Both the position numbers and the translations under genes were made by a program. Of a DNA stretch of 64,000 bases, positions 44,540-53,579 are shown one piece after another (positions within the stretch are counted from its first letter, which is position 1; each line of letters starts with the position of its first letter). Under the pieces are notes generated by a model. It had not been told where the DNA came from. It ran no database searches and saw only the letters and a program-made list of their open reading frames with translations. Origin of the DNA: Pseudonocardia sediminis (lineage in GTDB: Bacteria > Actinomycetota > Actinomycetes > Mycobacteriales > Pseudonocardiaceae); the NCBI RefSeq assembly GCF_004217185.1, contig NZ_SHKL01000001.1, positions 1,301,001 to 1,365,000 of the forward strand. The letters run 5' to 3'.

Positions 44540-45979
44540 ATGGCGGAGAAGAGCCGGATCGGCGTCACCGGGCTGGCGGTCATGGGGGCCAACCTGGCCC
44601 GCAACATGGCCCGCCGGGGGTTCCCGGTGGCCGTGCACAACCGCACCACCTCGAAGACCACCGAGTTCATGAAGGACTTCGGCGACGAGGGCCCGTTCAC
44701 CGGCGCGGAGACGCTGCAGGAGTTCGTGGACGCCCTGGAGACGCCGCGCAAGATCGTCGTCATGGTCAAGGCCGGCAAGCCGGTCGACGCCGTCATCGAC
44801 GAGCTCGCCCCGTTGCTGGACGCCGGCGACATCATCATCGACGCCGGGAACTCGCACTTCCCGGACACCGACCGTCGCACCGCCTACTGTGCCGAGCGCA
44901 ACCTGCGCTTCATGGGCATCGGCGTCTCCGGTGGCGAGGAGGGCGCCCTGCTCGGGCCGAGCATCATGCCCGGCGGTGACGTGGCGGCGTACTCCGAGGT
45001 CGAGGAGATCCTGACCACGATCGCCGCGCAGGTCGACGGCACCCCGTGCTGCACGCACGTCGGCGCGGGCGGGGCCGGGCACTACGTCAAGATGGTGCAC
45101 AACGGCATCGAGTACGCCGACATCCAGCTGATCGCCGAGGCCTACGACCTGCTCACGCACGTCGCCGGGCTCTCCGCGCCGGAGATCGGGAAGATCTTCG
45201 AGGAGTGGAACTCCGGGGACCTGGAGTCGTTCCTCTGCGAGATCACCGCCAAGGTGCTGGCCAAGACCGACGACACCACCGGCGGCCCGCTCGTCGACGT
45301 GATCGCCGACCAGGCCGAACAGAAGGGCACCGGCCGCTGGACGGCGATGAACGCGCTCGAGCTGGGCGTGCCGCTGACCGGCATCACCGAGGCCGTGTTC
45401 GCCCGGACCCTGTCCTCGCTGGCCGACGAGCGTCAGAAGGCGTCGACGACGCTGGGCGGCCCGACCCCGGGCGGTGGCGAGAACCGCGACGACCTGGTGG
45501 AGGACATCCGCCAGGCGCTCTACGCGTCGAAGGTCGTCGCCTACGCGCAGGGCTTCGCGCAGATGCGCGCCGCGTCGATCGAGCAGGGGTGGGATCTCGA
45601 CCTGGGCTCGATGGCCACGATCTGGCGCGGTGGATGCATCATCCGGGCGCAGTTCCTGAACCGGATCCGCGACGCCTACGCCGAGCACCCGGACCTGGAC
45701 AACCTGCTGATGGTCCCGTACTTCACCGAGGCCGTCGCGAACGCGCAGGACTCGTGGCGACGGGTGGTGACCACGGCGACCGAGCAGGGCGTCGCGATCC
45801 CGGCGTTCTCGTCGAGCCTGAGCTACTACGACGGCTACCGGCGCGAGCGCGGCCCGGCGAACCTGATCCAGGGCCTGCGCGACTTCTTCGGCGCGCACGG
45901 TTACCGCCGCACCGACGCCGACGGCTCGTTCCACACCCGCTGGGCGCAGGACGGTGCCGAGGTCCGTACCGGCGACTGA
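44540..45979 (+). CDS. gnd: 6-phosphogluconate dehydrogenase, NADP-dependent, decarboxylating
   Basis: A 479-residue long-form enzyme of the oxidative pentose phosphate pathway, converting 6-phosphogluconate to ribulose 5-phosphate, CO2 and NADPH. It has the coenzyme motif GVTGLAVMGANLARNMA, the NADP-selective NRTTSKT after the second strand, IGVSGGEEGALLGPSIMPGG, the catalytic Lys in GHYVKMVHNGIEY, and IWRGGCIIRAQFLNRI for substrate phosphate. The C-terminus crosses to the dimer partner. ATG 44540 follows GGAAGGA. A long hairpin starts 15 bases after its stop. Confidence 0.94.
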   Translation: MAEKSRIGVTGLAVMGANLARNMARRGFPVAVHNRTTSKTTEFMKDFGDEGPFTGAETLQEFVDALETPRKIVVMVKAGKPVDAVIDELAPLLDAGDIIIDAGNSHFPDTDRRTAYCAERNLRFMGIGVSGGEEGALLGPSIMPGGDVAAYSEVEEILTTIAAQVDGTPCCTHVGAGGAGHYVKMVHNGIEYADIQLIAEAYDLLTHVAGLSAPEIGKIFEEWNSGDLESFLCEITAKVLAKTDDTTGGPLVDVIADQAEQKGTGRWTAMNALELGVPLTGITEAVFARTLSSLADERQKASTTLGGPTPGGGENRDDLVEDIRQALYASKVVAYAQGFAQMRAASIEQGWDLDLGSMATIWRGGCIIRAQFLNRIRDAYAEHPDLDNLLMVPYFTEAVANAQDSWRRVVTTATEQGVAIPAFSSSLSYYDGYRRERGPANLIQGLRDFFGAHGYRRTDADGSFHTRWAQDGAEVRTGD

Positions 45980-45993
45980 GCCCACCCCGCGTC

Positions 45994-46042
45994 AACGAAC
46001 GGCACCCTCGTCGCAATCTTTGCGACGAGGGTGCCGCTCGTT
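45994..46042. repeat. long imperfect palindrome, copy A of a three-member family; likely also a terminator
   Basis: Arms 45994-46016 and 46020-46042 pair at 22 of 23 positions around a 3-base loop (TCT). The right arm runs into the stop codon of the MFS gene. The core CGGCAC...GTCGCAA / GCGAC...GTGCCGCTCG recurs at 61517 and 61627. Placed between convergent genes, it can terminate both. Confidence 0.82.
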
Positions 46043-47763
46043 CAGGTGCGGGCGGGCTCGGGGCGGGCGGGAGTGGGCTCCGGGGTCTCCTCGTGCTGGT
46101 ACCTGCCCCCGCGCAGCAGGGACGACACCGCGGCGATCAGGCAGGCGACCGCGGCGAAGCCGAGGGCGAACGTCAGGCCGTCGGCGAACGGGCCGGAGAT
46201 CAGCTGCGGGAAGAACTCCCGTCCGGTGAGGAACTGCGCCTGTGCCGGGCCGAGCCCGGCCAGCACCTGCGGCCCGAGCAGGGTGGCGATCGGGTTGTAG
46301 CCCAGCAGGGCCGCGAACAGCGTCCCGACCGGCGGCAGGTCCGCCACCTGCTGCGCCGCCGCGGCCGGCACGCCCTGCGCGGTGAGCCCGGCGAACATCG
46401 TCTCCGGCAGCGACGTCGACAGGCCCAGGATCAGCATCGAGAAGAAGACGCCGATCGAGAGCACCGTCGCCGCGTTCTGGAACGTCGAGGTCATGCCGGC
46501 GCCGACGCCGCGCTGGTCCGCGGGCAGCGAGTTCATGATCGCAGCACGGTTCGGCGAGCTGAACAGGCCCATGGCCAGGCCGTTCACGGCCAGGATCCCG
46601 GCGAACAGTCGGTAGTCGAAGTCCACCGGCACGGCCAGCAGGGCCAGGAAGCTCGCTGCCGCGACGACCATGCCGATCGTGGCGAACGCGCGTGCCCCGT
46701 AGCGGTCCGAGAGCACCCCGGACACCGGTCCGGCGACGAGGAAACCGATCGTCAGCGGCACCATGTAGATCCCGGCCCACAGCGGCGTCGACTCGAACGC
46801 GTAACCGTGCTCGGGCAGCCAGATGCCCTGCAGCCAGATGATCAGGATGAACTGCAGCCCGCCGCGTCCGAGCGCGGCCAGCAGGTTCGCGACGTTGCCC
46901 GCGGTGAACGCACGGATCCGGAACAGGTCGATGTGGAACATCGGGTCCGCGACCCGGCGCTCGATCCGGGCGAACACGCCCAGGACCAGGATCCCGCCGA
47001 TGATCAGCGTCAGGACCAGGGGACTGGTCCAGCCCATCACCTCGCCGCCGTAGGGCTGGATGCCGTAGGTGATGCCCATCAGGACCGCGACCAGCCCGAC
47101 CGCGAACGTCGCGTTGCCCCACCAGTCGATCCGGGCGGCCCTGCGGACGCCGGTGTCGTGGAGCTTGAGATAGGCCCAGACCGTGCCGAACACCCCGACC
47201 GGCACCGACACCAGGAACACCAGATGCCAGTTGATCGGTGCCAGCACGCCGCCGACGACCAGGCCCATGAACGAGCCGGCGATGGCCGCGACCGAGTTGA
47301 TGCCCAGCGCGAGCCCGCGCTGGTGGGTGGGGAAGGCGTCGGTGAGGATCGCCGTCGAGTTCGCCAGCAGGAGCGCGCCGCCGACGCCCTGCAGCACGCG
47401 CATCACGATCAGCCAGATCGCCGCCGCGTCGCCCTGCATCCAGGTCGCGGCGAGCAGCACCGAGAACACGGTGAACACCGCGAAGCCCAGGTTGTACATC
47501 CGGGTCCGGCCGAACATGTCGCCGAGCCGGCCGAAGCTGACCACCAGCACGGCCGTCACCACGAGGTAGCCCATGATCAGCCAGAGCAGGTAGTCGATGT
47601 TGTCCGGGGACAGCGGGTTGATCCCGATGCCGCGGAAGATGTCCGGCAGGGCGATCAGCAGGATCGACATGTTGATCGTCACGATCAGCACGCCGATGGT
47701 CGTGTTCGACAGCGCGATCCACTTGTAGCGGGTCGGGTGCGGTGCGGCGGATTTGTTGAGCAT
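46042..47763 (-). CDS. MFS transporter, DHA2 (14-helix) type
   Basis: A 573-residue membrane exporter with about 14 helices. Motif A is [15 protein letters not shown] near residue 76, and motif C-like segments are [18 protein letters not shown] and [19 protein letters not shown] longer than usual loop near the C-terminus ([20 protein letters not shown], then FPQLISGPF) resembles the insert of related actinobacterial drug pumps. Substrate unknown. It is divergent from the DUF2127 gene by 50 bases. The stop lies within the palindrome shared with gnd. Confidence 0.87.
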   Translation of the reverse strand: MLNKSAAPHPTRYKWIALSNTTIGVLIVTINMSILLIALPDIFRGIGINPLSPDNIDYLLWLIMGYLVVTAVLVVSFGRLGDMFGRTRMYNLGFAVFTVFSVLLAATWMQGDAAAIWLIVMRVLQGVGGALLLANSTAILTDAFPTHQRGLALGINSVAAIAGSFMGLVVGGVLAPINWHLVFLVSVPVGVFGTVWAYLKLHDTGVRRAARIDWWGNATFAVGLVAVLMGITYGIQPYGGEVMGWTSPLVLTLIIGGILVLGVFARIERRVADPMFHIDLFRIRAFTAGNVANLLAALGRGGLQFILIIWLQGIWLPEHGYAFESTPLWAGIYMVPLTIGFLVAGPVSGVLSDRYGARAFATIGMVVAAASFLALLAVPVDFDYRLFAGILAVNGLAMGLFSSPNRAAIMNSLPADQRGVGAGMTSTFQNAATVLSIGVFFSMLILGLSTSLPETMFAGLTAQGVPAAAAQQVADLPPVGTLFAALLGYNPIATLLGPQVLAGLGPAQAQFLTGREFFPQLISGPFADGLTFALGFAAVACLIAAVSSLLRGGRYQHEETPEPTPARPEPART

Positions 47764-47799
47764 CGCTAATGATGTTACGCCGCAACGATCGGCGGGGTC

Positions 47800-47805
47800 T
47801 AGTCT
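47800..47805 (+). promoter_or_regulatory. candidate -10 element, leaderless DUF2127 gene
   Basis: TAGTCT followed by 8 bases and GTG 47814; no Shine-Dalgarno is present. Confidence 0.42.
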
Positions 47806-47813
47806 CGGATCCC

Positions 47814-48326
47814 GTGCCGAGCCGAGACCCGATCACCACGCGCGGATCGCGGCGCACCGAGCAGCTGTTCAGGATCGCGCTGTTGGTCAAGGGCGTCGAC
47901 GGGGCCGCGGAGCTGCTCGGCGCGGTCGCGCTGCTGCTGATCTCCGGGGACCTGGTGAACCGGCTGGTCACCGACGTCCTGGCCCGGGACCTGCTCGGCC
48001 CGCCGGACGGGTCGCTGGCCCGGCACTTCGTGTCCGGCACCGCCGAGTTCGCGTCCGGGAACCGGACGTTCGCGATCGTCTACCTCGCCCTGCACGGGGT
48101 GGTGAAGCTGCTGCTGGTCGCCGCGCTGCTGCGCAGGTGGGTGCCGATGTACCCGGTGGCGGTCGTGGTGCTCGGCCTGTTCGTGGTCTACGAGGTCTAC
48201 CGCGCGTTCACGACGGGCTCGGTGCTGCTGCCGTTCCTGGCCGCACTCGACGTCGCGATCATCGTGATCGTCATCCGGGAGTACCGGGCGCTGCGGGTCG
48301 AACGAGCGGGATCAGGCGGCGGCTGA
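47814..48326 (+). CDS. DUF2127-family membrane protein
   Basis: A 170-residue membrane protein with about four helices ([84 protein letters not shown]). The helical [14 protein letters not shown] opening and the [10 protein letters not shown] segment are the DUF2127 signature. Function unknown. GTG 47814 is supported by the -10 element above; the GTG-rich upstream segment has no Shine-Dalgarno. Its end overlaps the facing flavoprotein gene by 15 bases. Confidence 0.82.
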   Translation: MPSRDPITTRGSRRTEQLFRIALLVKGVDGAAELLGAVALLLISGDLVNRLVTDVLARDLLGPPDGSLARHFVSGTAEFASGNRTFAIVYLALHGVVKLLLVAALLRRWVPMYPVAVVVLGLFVVYEVYRAFTTGSVLLPFLAALDVAIIVIVIREYRALRVERAGSGGG

Positions 48327-49370
48327 GGTGCGCAGCAGGGCCAGGACCTCCCGGGCCGCGGCCCGCCCGGCGCGGTTGGCGCCGATCGTGCTGGCCGACG
48401 GGCCGTAGCCGACGAGGTGCACGCGCGGGTCGGCGACCGCCCGGGTGCCCTCCAGCGCGATCCCACCGCCGGGGCCGCGCAGTCCCAGCGGCGCCAGGTG
48501 CCCGACGGCCGGCCGCCAGCCGGTGGCCCAGAGGATCACGTCCGCGTCCTCGGTGCTGCCGTCCTCCCAGGCCACGCCGTCCGGGGTGATCCGGTCGAAC
48601 ATCGGGTGCCGGTCCAGGACGCCGGTGCGCAGCCCCTCGGCGACGGCGTCGGTGCGGGCGAGCCCGGTCACGCTCACGACGCTCTCCGGCGCCAGCCCGG
48701 CGCGGACCCGTTCCTCGACCCTCGCCACCGCGGCCCGTCCGTGCTCGGCGTCGAACGGCCCGTCGAAGAACTGCGGTTCGCGCCGGGTCACCCACGTCGT
48801 CGACGACGCGTGCGGCGCGATCTCCAGCAGCAGCTGCACCGCCGTCGTCCCGCCGCCGACGACCACGACGCGCTTCCCGGCGAAGTCGCCCGGCCCGGGG
48901 TAGTCCACGGCGTGCAGCTGCCGGCCACGGAACGTCTCCGCGCCCGGGTAGTGCGGGAGGAACGGGCGCGTCCACGTGCCGGTGGCGTTGATCAGTGCAC
49001 GGGCCGTCCAGGTCCCGGCGTCGGTCTCGACACGCAGGTCCGGTGCGTCGTCGTGGACGGCCGTGACGTGCACCGGGCGGCGGACCTGCAGGTCGAACGC
49101 GTCCTCGTAGGCGGCGAAGTACTCCGGGACGACCTCCTTCGCCGGGCGCTGCGGGTCGTCGGGGGAGAAGACCATGCCGGGCAGGTCGTGGATCCGGTGC
49201 GCGTCGTCGACCCGCAACGTCGGCCAGCGGTGCCGCCATGCCCCGCCCGGGCCGTCGTCGCCGTCGAGGACGACGAACCCCGCCCCGGGTTCCAGCCCGC
49301 CGCGCCGCAAGCCGCTCGCGGCGGACAGACCCGCCTGCCCGGCTCCGATCACCACCACGTCCGTGCGCAT
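48312..49370 (-). CDS. FAD/NADPH-dependent monooxygenase-like flavoprotein
   Basis: A 352-residue flavoprotein of the flavin-containing monooxygenase/TrmO-like type. FAD motif VVVIGAGQAGLSAASGL is at the start and the NADPH motif VVVVGGGTTAVQLLLEIA near residue 170. The GTWTRPFLPHYPGAETFRG linker between them is FMO-like, and a C-terminal ATGWRP segment contacts FAD. Such enzymes oxygenate amines, sulfides or ketones; Baeyer-Villiger activity is less likely because the protein is short. ATG 49370 is the first Met in the domain. Its end overlaps DUF2127 on the other strand. Confidence 0.84.
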   Translation of the reverse strand: MRTDVVVIGAGQAGLSAASGLRRGGLEPGAGFVVLDGDDGPGGAWRHRWPTLRVDDAHRIHDLPGMVFSPDDPQRPAKEVVPEYFAAYEDAFDLQVRRPVHVTAVHDDAPDLRVETDAGTWTARALINATGTWTRPFLPHYPGAETFRGRQLHAVDYPGPGDFAGKRVVVVGGGTTAVQLLLEIAPHASSTTWVTRREPQFFDGPFDAEHGRAAVARVEERVRAGLAPESVVSVTGLARTDAVAEGLRTGVLDRHPMFDRITPDGVAWEDGSTEDADVILWATGWRPAVGHLAPLGLRGPGGGIALEGTRAVADPRVHLVGYGPSASTIGANRAGRAAAREVLALLRTSAAA

Positions 49371-49529
49371 GTCGGCTACAACGCGGTGGGCCGCCCGTGC
49401 AGTCCCGGCGGCGGTGATCGACGGTCGAGGTCGAGGTCGGGCCACCGCTGGCCCGGATCTGCCGTTGCCGGATCCCGGTCACCGGGGTGGGTGGCCGGAC
49501 CCCGGATCGCCGGGCCGTCCACTCGTGGA

Positions 49530-50489
49530 TCAGGGATGGGCGATCCGGTCGGCGAGGTCGGCGACGGTGGTGTTCCCGCCGCAGACGACGAGGCCGAGGC
49601 GGGCGTCGTCGACCTGGGCCAGGACGCGGCGCGCCGCCGGGAGTAGGCATCCCGCGGCCGGCTCGCCCCAGACCTTGCCGTGCTCGGCGAGGTCGACGGC
49701 CCCCTGGACGGCCTCGGCGTCGGAGACCACGAGCACGTCGTGCACCAGCTCGCGGACGTGGTCGTAGGTCAGCTGCGACACCGACGGCGCGCTGAGCGTC
49801 GAGACGATCGAGCTCAGCGACACCGGCGTCGGGCCGCCGACGCGCAGGGCGGTCGACATGGCCTCGGCGCCGACCGTCTCCACACCCCACACCCGCACGC
49901 CCGGGACGAGCGCCCGCACCGCCGCGGCCACGCCGGAGATCAGCGCGCCGCCACCGATGCTCACGAGCACGTCGGTGACCGGCGCGGGGAGGTCCCGGAC
50001 CATCTCCAGACCGACGGTGGCCTGCCCGGCCAGCACGACCGGGTCGTCGAACGGGTGCACCAGCGTCACGCCGGCGGCCTGCAGCTCGGCGGTCAGTGCG
50101 AACGCGCCCGCCATGTCCGGGGTGAGGCGGACGTCGGCCCCGGCGTCGCGGGCGATCTGCACCGACCGGGCCGGCGCCGACTCCGGCATGACGACGGTCG
50201 CGGCGATCCCCAGCGACCCGGCGACGTCGGCGAGCGCGATCCCGTGGTTGCCCCCGCTGACCGCGACCAGGCCGGCGTCGCGCTCGGCCGGGGACAGCGT
50301 CGCGATCTTGGCCAGCACGCCGCGCGGCTTGAACGACCCGGAACGCTGCAGCAGCTCCAGCTTCGCCGTCACCGGTGCCCCGAGCAGCGCGGAGAGCCCC
50401 GGGCTGTGCACCGTCGGGGTGCGCACCACCTGCCCCGCGATCCGTTCGGCCGCCGTCGTGATGTCGTCGAGCCCGATCAGTTCCGCCAC
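49530..50489 (-). CDS. threonine/serine dehydratase-like PLP enzyme
   Basis: A 319-residue fold-type-II PLP enzyme without the C-terminal ACT domain of biosynthetic IlvA, so it resembles catabolic threonine ammonia-lyase or serine racemase-like enzymes. Lys54 in LQRSGSFKPRG forms the Schiff base, SGGNHGIALA binds substrate, and the Gly loop SIGGGALISGVAAA binds PLP phosphate. It would deaminate Thr or Ser to a 2-keto acid. The loop carries Gly-rich SIGGGALI rather than GGGGL. GTG 50489 lies 43 bases from a hairpin that ends the VWA gene. Confidence 0.86.
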   Translation of the reverse strand: MAELIGLDDITTAAERIAGQVVRTPTVHSPGLSALLGAPVTAKLELLQRSGSFKPRGVLAKIATLSPAERDAGLVAVSGGNHGIALADVAGSLGIAATVVMPESAPARSVQIARDAGADVRLTPDMAGAFALTAELQAAGVTLVHPFDDPVVLAGQATVGLEMVRDLPAPVTDVLVSIGGGALISGVAAAVRALVPGVRVWGVETVGAEAMSTALRVGGPTPVSLSSIVSTLSAPSVSQLTYDHVRELVHDVLVVSDAEAVQGAVDLAEHGKVWGEPAAGCLLPAARRVLAQVDDARLGLVVCGGNTTVADLADRIAHP

Positions 50490-50531
50490 TCCCGCACGCT
50501 AGCCCGGTGCGGCGGGCCCGGTTCACGGCGC

Positions 50532-50600
50532 CGGTGATCGTCACGGTGGGAGCGGGACCGACCACCTGGGTCGCTTCCGCTCCCACCGCCGCGATCACCG
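50532..50600 (-). terminator. two-stage hairpin terminator after the VWA gene
   Basis: The inner 11-bp stem 50545-50555/50577-50587 is perfect, extended by a C-G pair. The outer 9-bp stem 50532-50540/50592-50600 is perfect, separated by a small internal loop. It starts 19 bases after the VWA stop in the minus direction. Confidence 0.65.
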
Positions 50601-50618
50601 CCGATGGCGCGGTTCGGG

Positions 50619-51620
50619 TCACCCGGCGAGGAGGCGGTTCAGGGCGGGCGCGACGTCGCGGTGGGTGGCGACCGGGGCGTAGCGGCCGTGGCCGAGGCGG
50701 GCCATGTCCTGGGCCAGCGGGGCGTCGTGCTCGCCGTCGGTCTCGCACAGCACGTGCAGCTCGCCGAACCGGCGCGCGATCTCGCGGGGGTCCGGCCCCG
50801 CGTTGTGCACGGCGTCGGTGAGCAGCACCGCGGTCCGCCGGCGCGCCGAGGAGCGGTTGAGCTCGGAGTGCGCGACGGACAGCCCGAAGCCGACGTTGGT
50901 CAGTCCCCGGGCCGGGATCCGCAGCAGCTGGTCGAGCAGCTTCGACGGCGCCACCCGTGTCTGGAGCGGCTTGAGCAGCGCCGCGTCGGACCAGAACGCG
51001 ACCAGGGCGAGCTGGTCGCCACCTTCTCCGCCGCCCAGATCAGCGGACAGGGCGGCGACGGTCGCCGCGGCGATCCGCACCTTCTCCCCGCGCATCGACC
51101 CGGACACGTCGACGATCAGCACCGCGGCGCGCCGGGACCGCATCCGCTCGCGGACGACGATGTCGGTGTCCTCGGGCACCGGGCGTTCGGCGAGGATCTC
51201 GATCGTGCGGTCGAGATCGATGTCGTCGCTGCGGTAGCGGTAGGGGACCGAGGCGAGCTTTCCGGCGCCGCGCTCGGCCCGCGGGTCGCGCGGACGCCGC
51301 CGGATCGCCAGGCGCCGGGCGATCCGCTGCGCCATCCGGGATACCTCGCGGTCGGGCGTGCGATCTTCGAGCAGCTCGTCGAGCCCGCGGACCGTCGCCG
51401 ACTGCGAGGTGACCAGCAGGCCCTGACCGCCCGCGGCCTCGACGTCGGCGCCGCCGTCGCCACGGGTGTCCCCGAGCTCGACGACGACCGGCGGCCCCGG
51501 CCCGTCCTGGAACAGCGACGGCGCCTCGCGCAGCTGCTTGGGCTTGCGGCGCAACGGCTCCAGTGTGCGTCTCTCACCGCTGTCGGCGGTGGGCAGCGAG
51601 ACGGCGTTGTCGACGTTCAG
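50619..51620 (-). CDS. VWA-domain protein coupled to MoxR ATPase
   Basis: A protein of about 333 residues. The N-terminal half is Arg- and Asp-rich with a long basic stretch (MAQRIARRLAIRRRPRDPRAE). The C-terminal half is a von Willebrand A domain with a MIDAS metal site (VDVSGSMRGEKVRIA) and a TDA variant of the usual TDG (LLTDAVHNAG). With MoxR it would act as a chaperone pair that matures a metal enzyme or membrane complex. No ATG or GTG lies near the MoxR stop in this frame. CTG 51618-51620 overlaps the MoxR TGA and is the best start, otherwise an internal start must be used. Confidence 0.8.
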   Translation of the reverse strand: MNVDNAVSLPTADSGERRTLEPLRRKPKQLREAPSLFQDGPGPPVVVELGDTRGDGGADVEAAGGQGLLVTSQSATVRGLDELLEDRTPDREVSRMAQRIARRLAIRRRPRDPRAERGAGKLASVPYRYRSDDIDLDRTIEILAERPVPEDTDIVVRERMRSRRAAVLIVDVSGSMRGEKVRIAAATVAALSADLGGGEGGDQLALVAFWSDAALLKPLQTRVAPSKLLDQLLRIPARGLTNVGFGLSVAHSELNRSSARRRTAVLLTDAVHNAGPDPREIARRFGELHVLCETDGEHDAPLAQDMARLGHGRYAPVATHRDVAPALNRLLAG

Positions 51621-52528
51621 GCGGTGCGGACCCGGCGCTGCCCGCCGGGGGAGGAGAAAAAATGGTTCTCCCAGATCTCGGTGACCACCTGTTCCGGGCT
51701 CGCCTCCGACGCCTCGTCCACCCCGACCCGCGCCGAGAGCGACAGCAGCGCCGCGTCGAGGACCAGGTTCTCCCGCGACGAGTACGTGTCCAGCTTCTCC
51801 AGCTCGACGGCGATCGCGACCATGTCGATCGCCCCGCGCACGCTGGAGCCGCGGCGCAGCTCCGGGTGCGAGCGCGTGGCCCGGGTGATCGCGACCGCGT
51901 CGCCGATCAGCGTCGCGTCCTCGCTCCCGGTGCGGACGCCGACGATGCCGACCTCCTCGGCCTCGTCCTGGTAGCCGACGGCGAGGCGGCACCAGCGGTC
52001 GTAGACCGAGTCCGAGATCCGCGCGGTGCCGACGTTGTCGAACGGGTTCATCGAGGCCAGCACGCGGAACGTCGGCTCGGCGCGGATCGTTCCGACCCGG
52101 GGGACGGCGACCTCGCGCTCGGCCATCGAGGCCAGCAGCACGTTGAGCGTGTCCTCCGGCGCCCGGTTGAGCTCCTCGATGTAGAGGAACCCGCCCGAGC
52201 GCATCGCCTCGACCAGCGGGCCGGCGACGAAGTTGTCCTCGCTGTAGTCCTCGCGCAGCACCCGCGCCGGGTTGTGGTGTCCGACCAGGCGCGCCGGCGT
52301 CAGCTCCGCGTTGCCCTCGACCAGCACGAACGGGATGCCCCAGTTGCCGGTGATCGCGCGCAGCACGGTGGACTTGCCGGTGCCCGGCGGGCCCTCCAGG
52401 AGGATGTCGCGCCCGGCCGTCACCGCGGCGAGGACGAGGTCGAGCTCGCGGCGCCGCCCGACCAGGCTCTCGGCGATTCCGTCACGCCGGGCCCGGCCGG
52501 TGGAGATTCCCGTGGAGGTCGGCGTCAC
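51617..52528 (-). CDS. MoxR-family AAA+ ATPase
   Basis: A 303-residue AAA+ chaperone ATPase. Walker A is EGPPGTGKST near residue 46, Walker B is GGFLYIEELNRAPE near 113, sensor 1 is VLASMNPFD and the lid domain follows with RSHPELRRGSSVRG (arginine finger/sensor 2 region). MoxR proteins work with VWA partners to load cofactors, as in methanol dehydrogenase and CO dehydrogenase maturation. Its start (GTG 52528) lies 4 bases after the stop of the mycofactocin-type SDR, and its stop overlaps the VWA gene. The three genes look like one operon. Confidence 0.88.
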   Translation of the reverse strand: MTPTSTGISTGRARRDGIAESLVGRRRELDLVLAAVTAGRDILLEGPPGTGKSTVLRAITGNWGIPFVLVEGNAELTPARLVGHHNPARVLREDYSEDNFVAGPLVEAMRSGGFLYIEELNRAPEDTLNVLLASMAEREVAVPRVGTIRAEPTFRVLASMNPFDNVGTARISDSVYDRWCRLAVGYQDEAEEVGIVGVRTGSEDATLIGDAVAITRATRSHPELRRGSSVRGAIDMVAIAVELEKLDTYSSRENLVLDAALLSLSARVGVDEASEASPEQVVTEIWENHFFSSPGGQRRVRTA

Positions 52529-52532
52529 GCAC

Positions 52533-53360
52533 TCATCCTGTCTTCTCGCAGAAACCGGCGTCGACCTTGAGCTGCTGGCCGGTGATGTAGCGGGACTCGT
52601 CGGAGGCGAGGAAGAGCACGGCGTTGGAGATGTCCACCGGCTCCACCCACGCGACCGGCAGGGCGTTCATCGAGGCGAAGGCCGCCGCGAACCCCTCCTT
52701 GCTCGGGTCGTCCGGGCTCATCAGCGAGTACAGCGTGGGGTTCTGGATCATGTCGGTGTCCACCGACGTCGGGTGGATCGTGTTCGCCCGGATGCCGTGC
52801 TGCGAGACCTCCTGCACGAGCGTGCGCATCAGGCCGACGACGCCGTGCTTGGCCGCGGTGTAGTGCGCGAAGTTGCCGAAGCCCATGATCCCGGCCGTGG
52901 AGCTGGTCATGATGATCGATCCGCTGCGGCGCTCGATCATGTGCGGCAGGACGGCCTGCACGGTGCGGAAGACACCGGTCAGGTTGACCGCGATCATGTC
53001 GTCCCACAGCTCGTCGGTGATCTCGGTGTAGGGCGCGGTGGAGAAGATCCCGGCGTTCGCGCAGACGACGTCGATGTGCCCGAACTGCGACAGGCCCTCG
53101 TCGACGGCGGCCGTGAGCTGGGCGCTGCTGCGGACGTCGGCCTCGCGGGCGACGATCCGGCGGTCCAGCTCCTCGATCTGGGAGACCGTCTGCTCGAGGT
53201 CCCCCGGCGACGACATCGGGTACGGCACCGTGTCGATCTGCTTGCACAGGTCGACGCCGATGATGTCGGCGCCCTCCTGGGCCAGCCGCAGCGCGTGCGA
53301 GCGTCCCTGTCCCCGTGCCGCCCCGGTGACCAGTGCGACCTTGCCGTCCATGCGTCCCAT
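52533..53360 (-). CDS. mycofactocin-type SDR oxidoreductase
   Basis: A 275-residue SDR with the insertion that marks mycofactocin-coupled dehydrogenases: after the second strand VDLCKQIDTVPYPM is followed by SSPGDLEQTVSQIEELDRRI. Other motifs are TGAARGQGRSHALRLA near residue 12, NAGIFSTAPYTEI and the catalytic YTAAKHGVVGLMR. Members hold NAD non-exchangeably and pass electrons to mycofactocin, typically oxidising a secondary alcohol such as carveol. ATG 53360 has GAGGGG upstream. It heads the SDR-MoxR-VWA operon and is divergent from an acyl-CoA ligase. Confidence 0.86.
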   Translation of the reverse strand: MGRMDGKVALVTGAARGQGRSHALRLAQEGADIIGVDLCKQIDTVPYPMSSPGDLEQTVSQIEELDRRIVAREADVRSSAQLTAAVDEGLSQFGHIDVVCANAGIFSTAPYTEITDELWDDMIAVNLTGVFRTVQAVLPHMIERRSGSIIMTSSTAGIMGFGNFAHYTAAKHGVVGLMRTLVQEVSQHGIRANTIHPTSVDTDMIQNPTLYSLMSPDDPSKEGFAAAFASMNALPVAWVEPVDISNAVLFLASDESRYITGQQLKVDAGFCEKTG

Positions 53361-53579
53361 GAGAAGACCCCTCGGATGTGCCGGACGACGGTGGCCACGC
53401 TGCCACCGTCGGGTCGCCCGGCTCCCCCTTGCTACCAGCACGATCGAACGCCGCACAACGGGTCGTCGCAGGCCCGGGGGAAGCAACCACCAAACGGCGG
53501 GTAGACGTTGCGGGAAACGGGTGGCGAGAATCCCCGGCGCCGGGACGTCCCGTCCGGTCCACCCCGAGGAGGCTCCACC

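Noticed and set aside
53470..53520. CAAACGGCGGGTAGACG segment resembling part of operator site 2
   Set aside because: It shares only GGTAGACG and AAACGG blocks and has no palindrome; too little to call a third operator.
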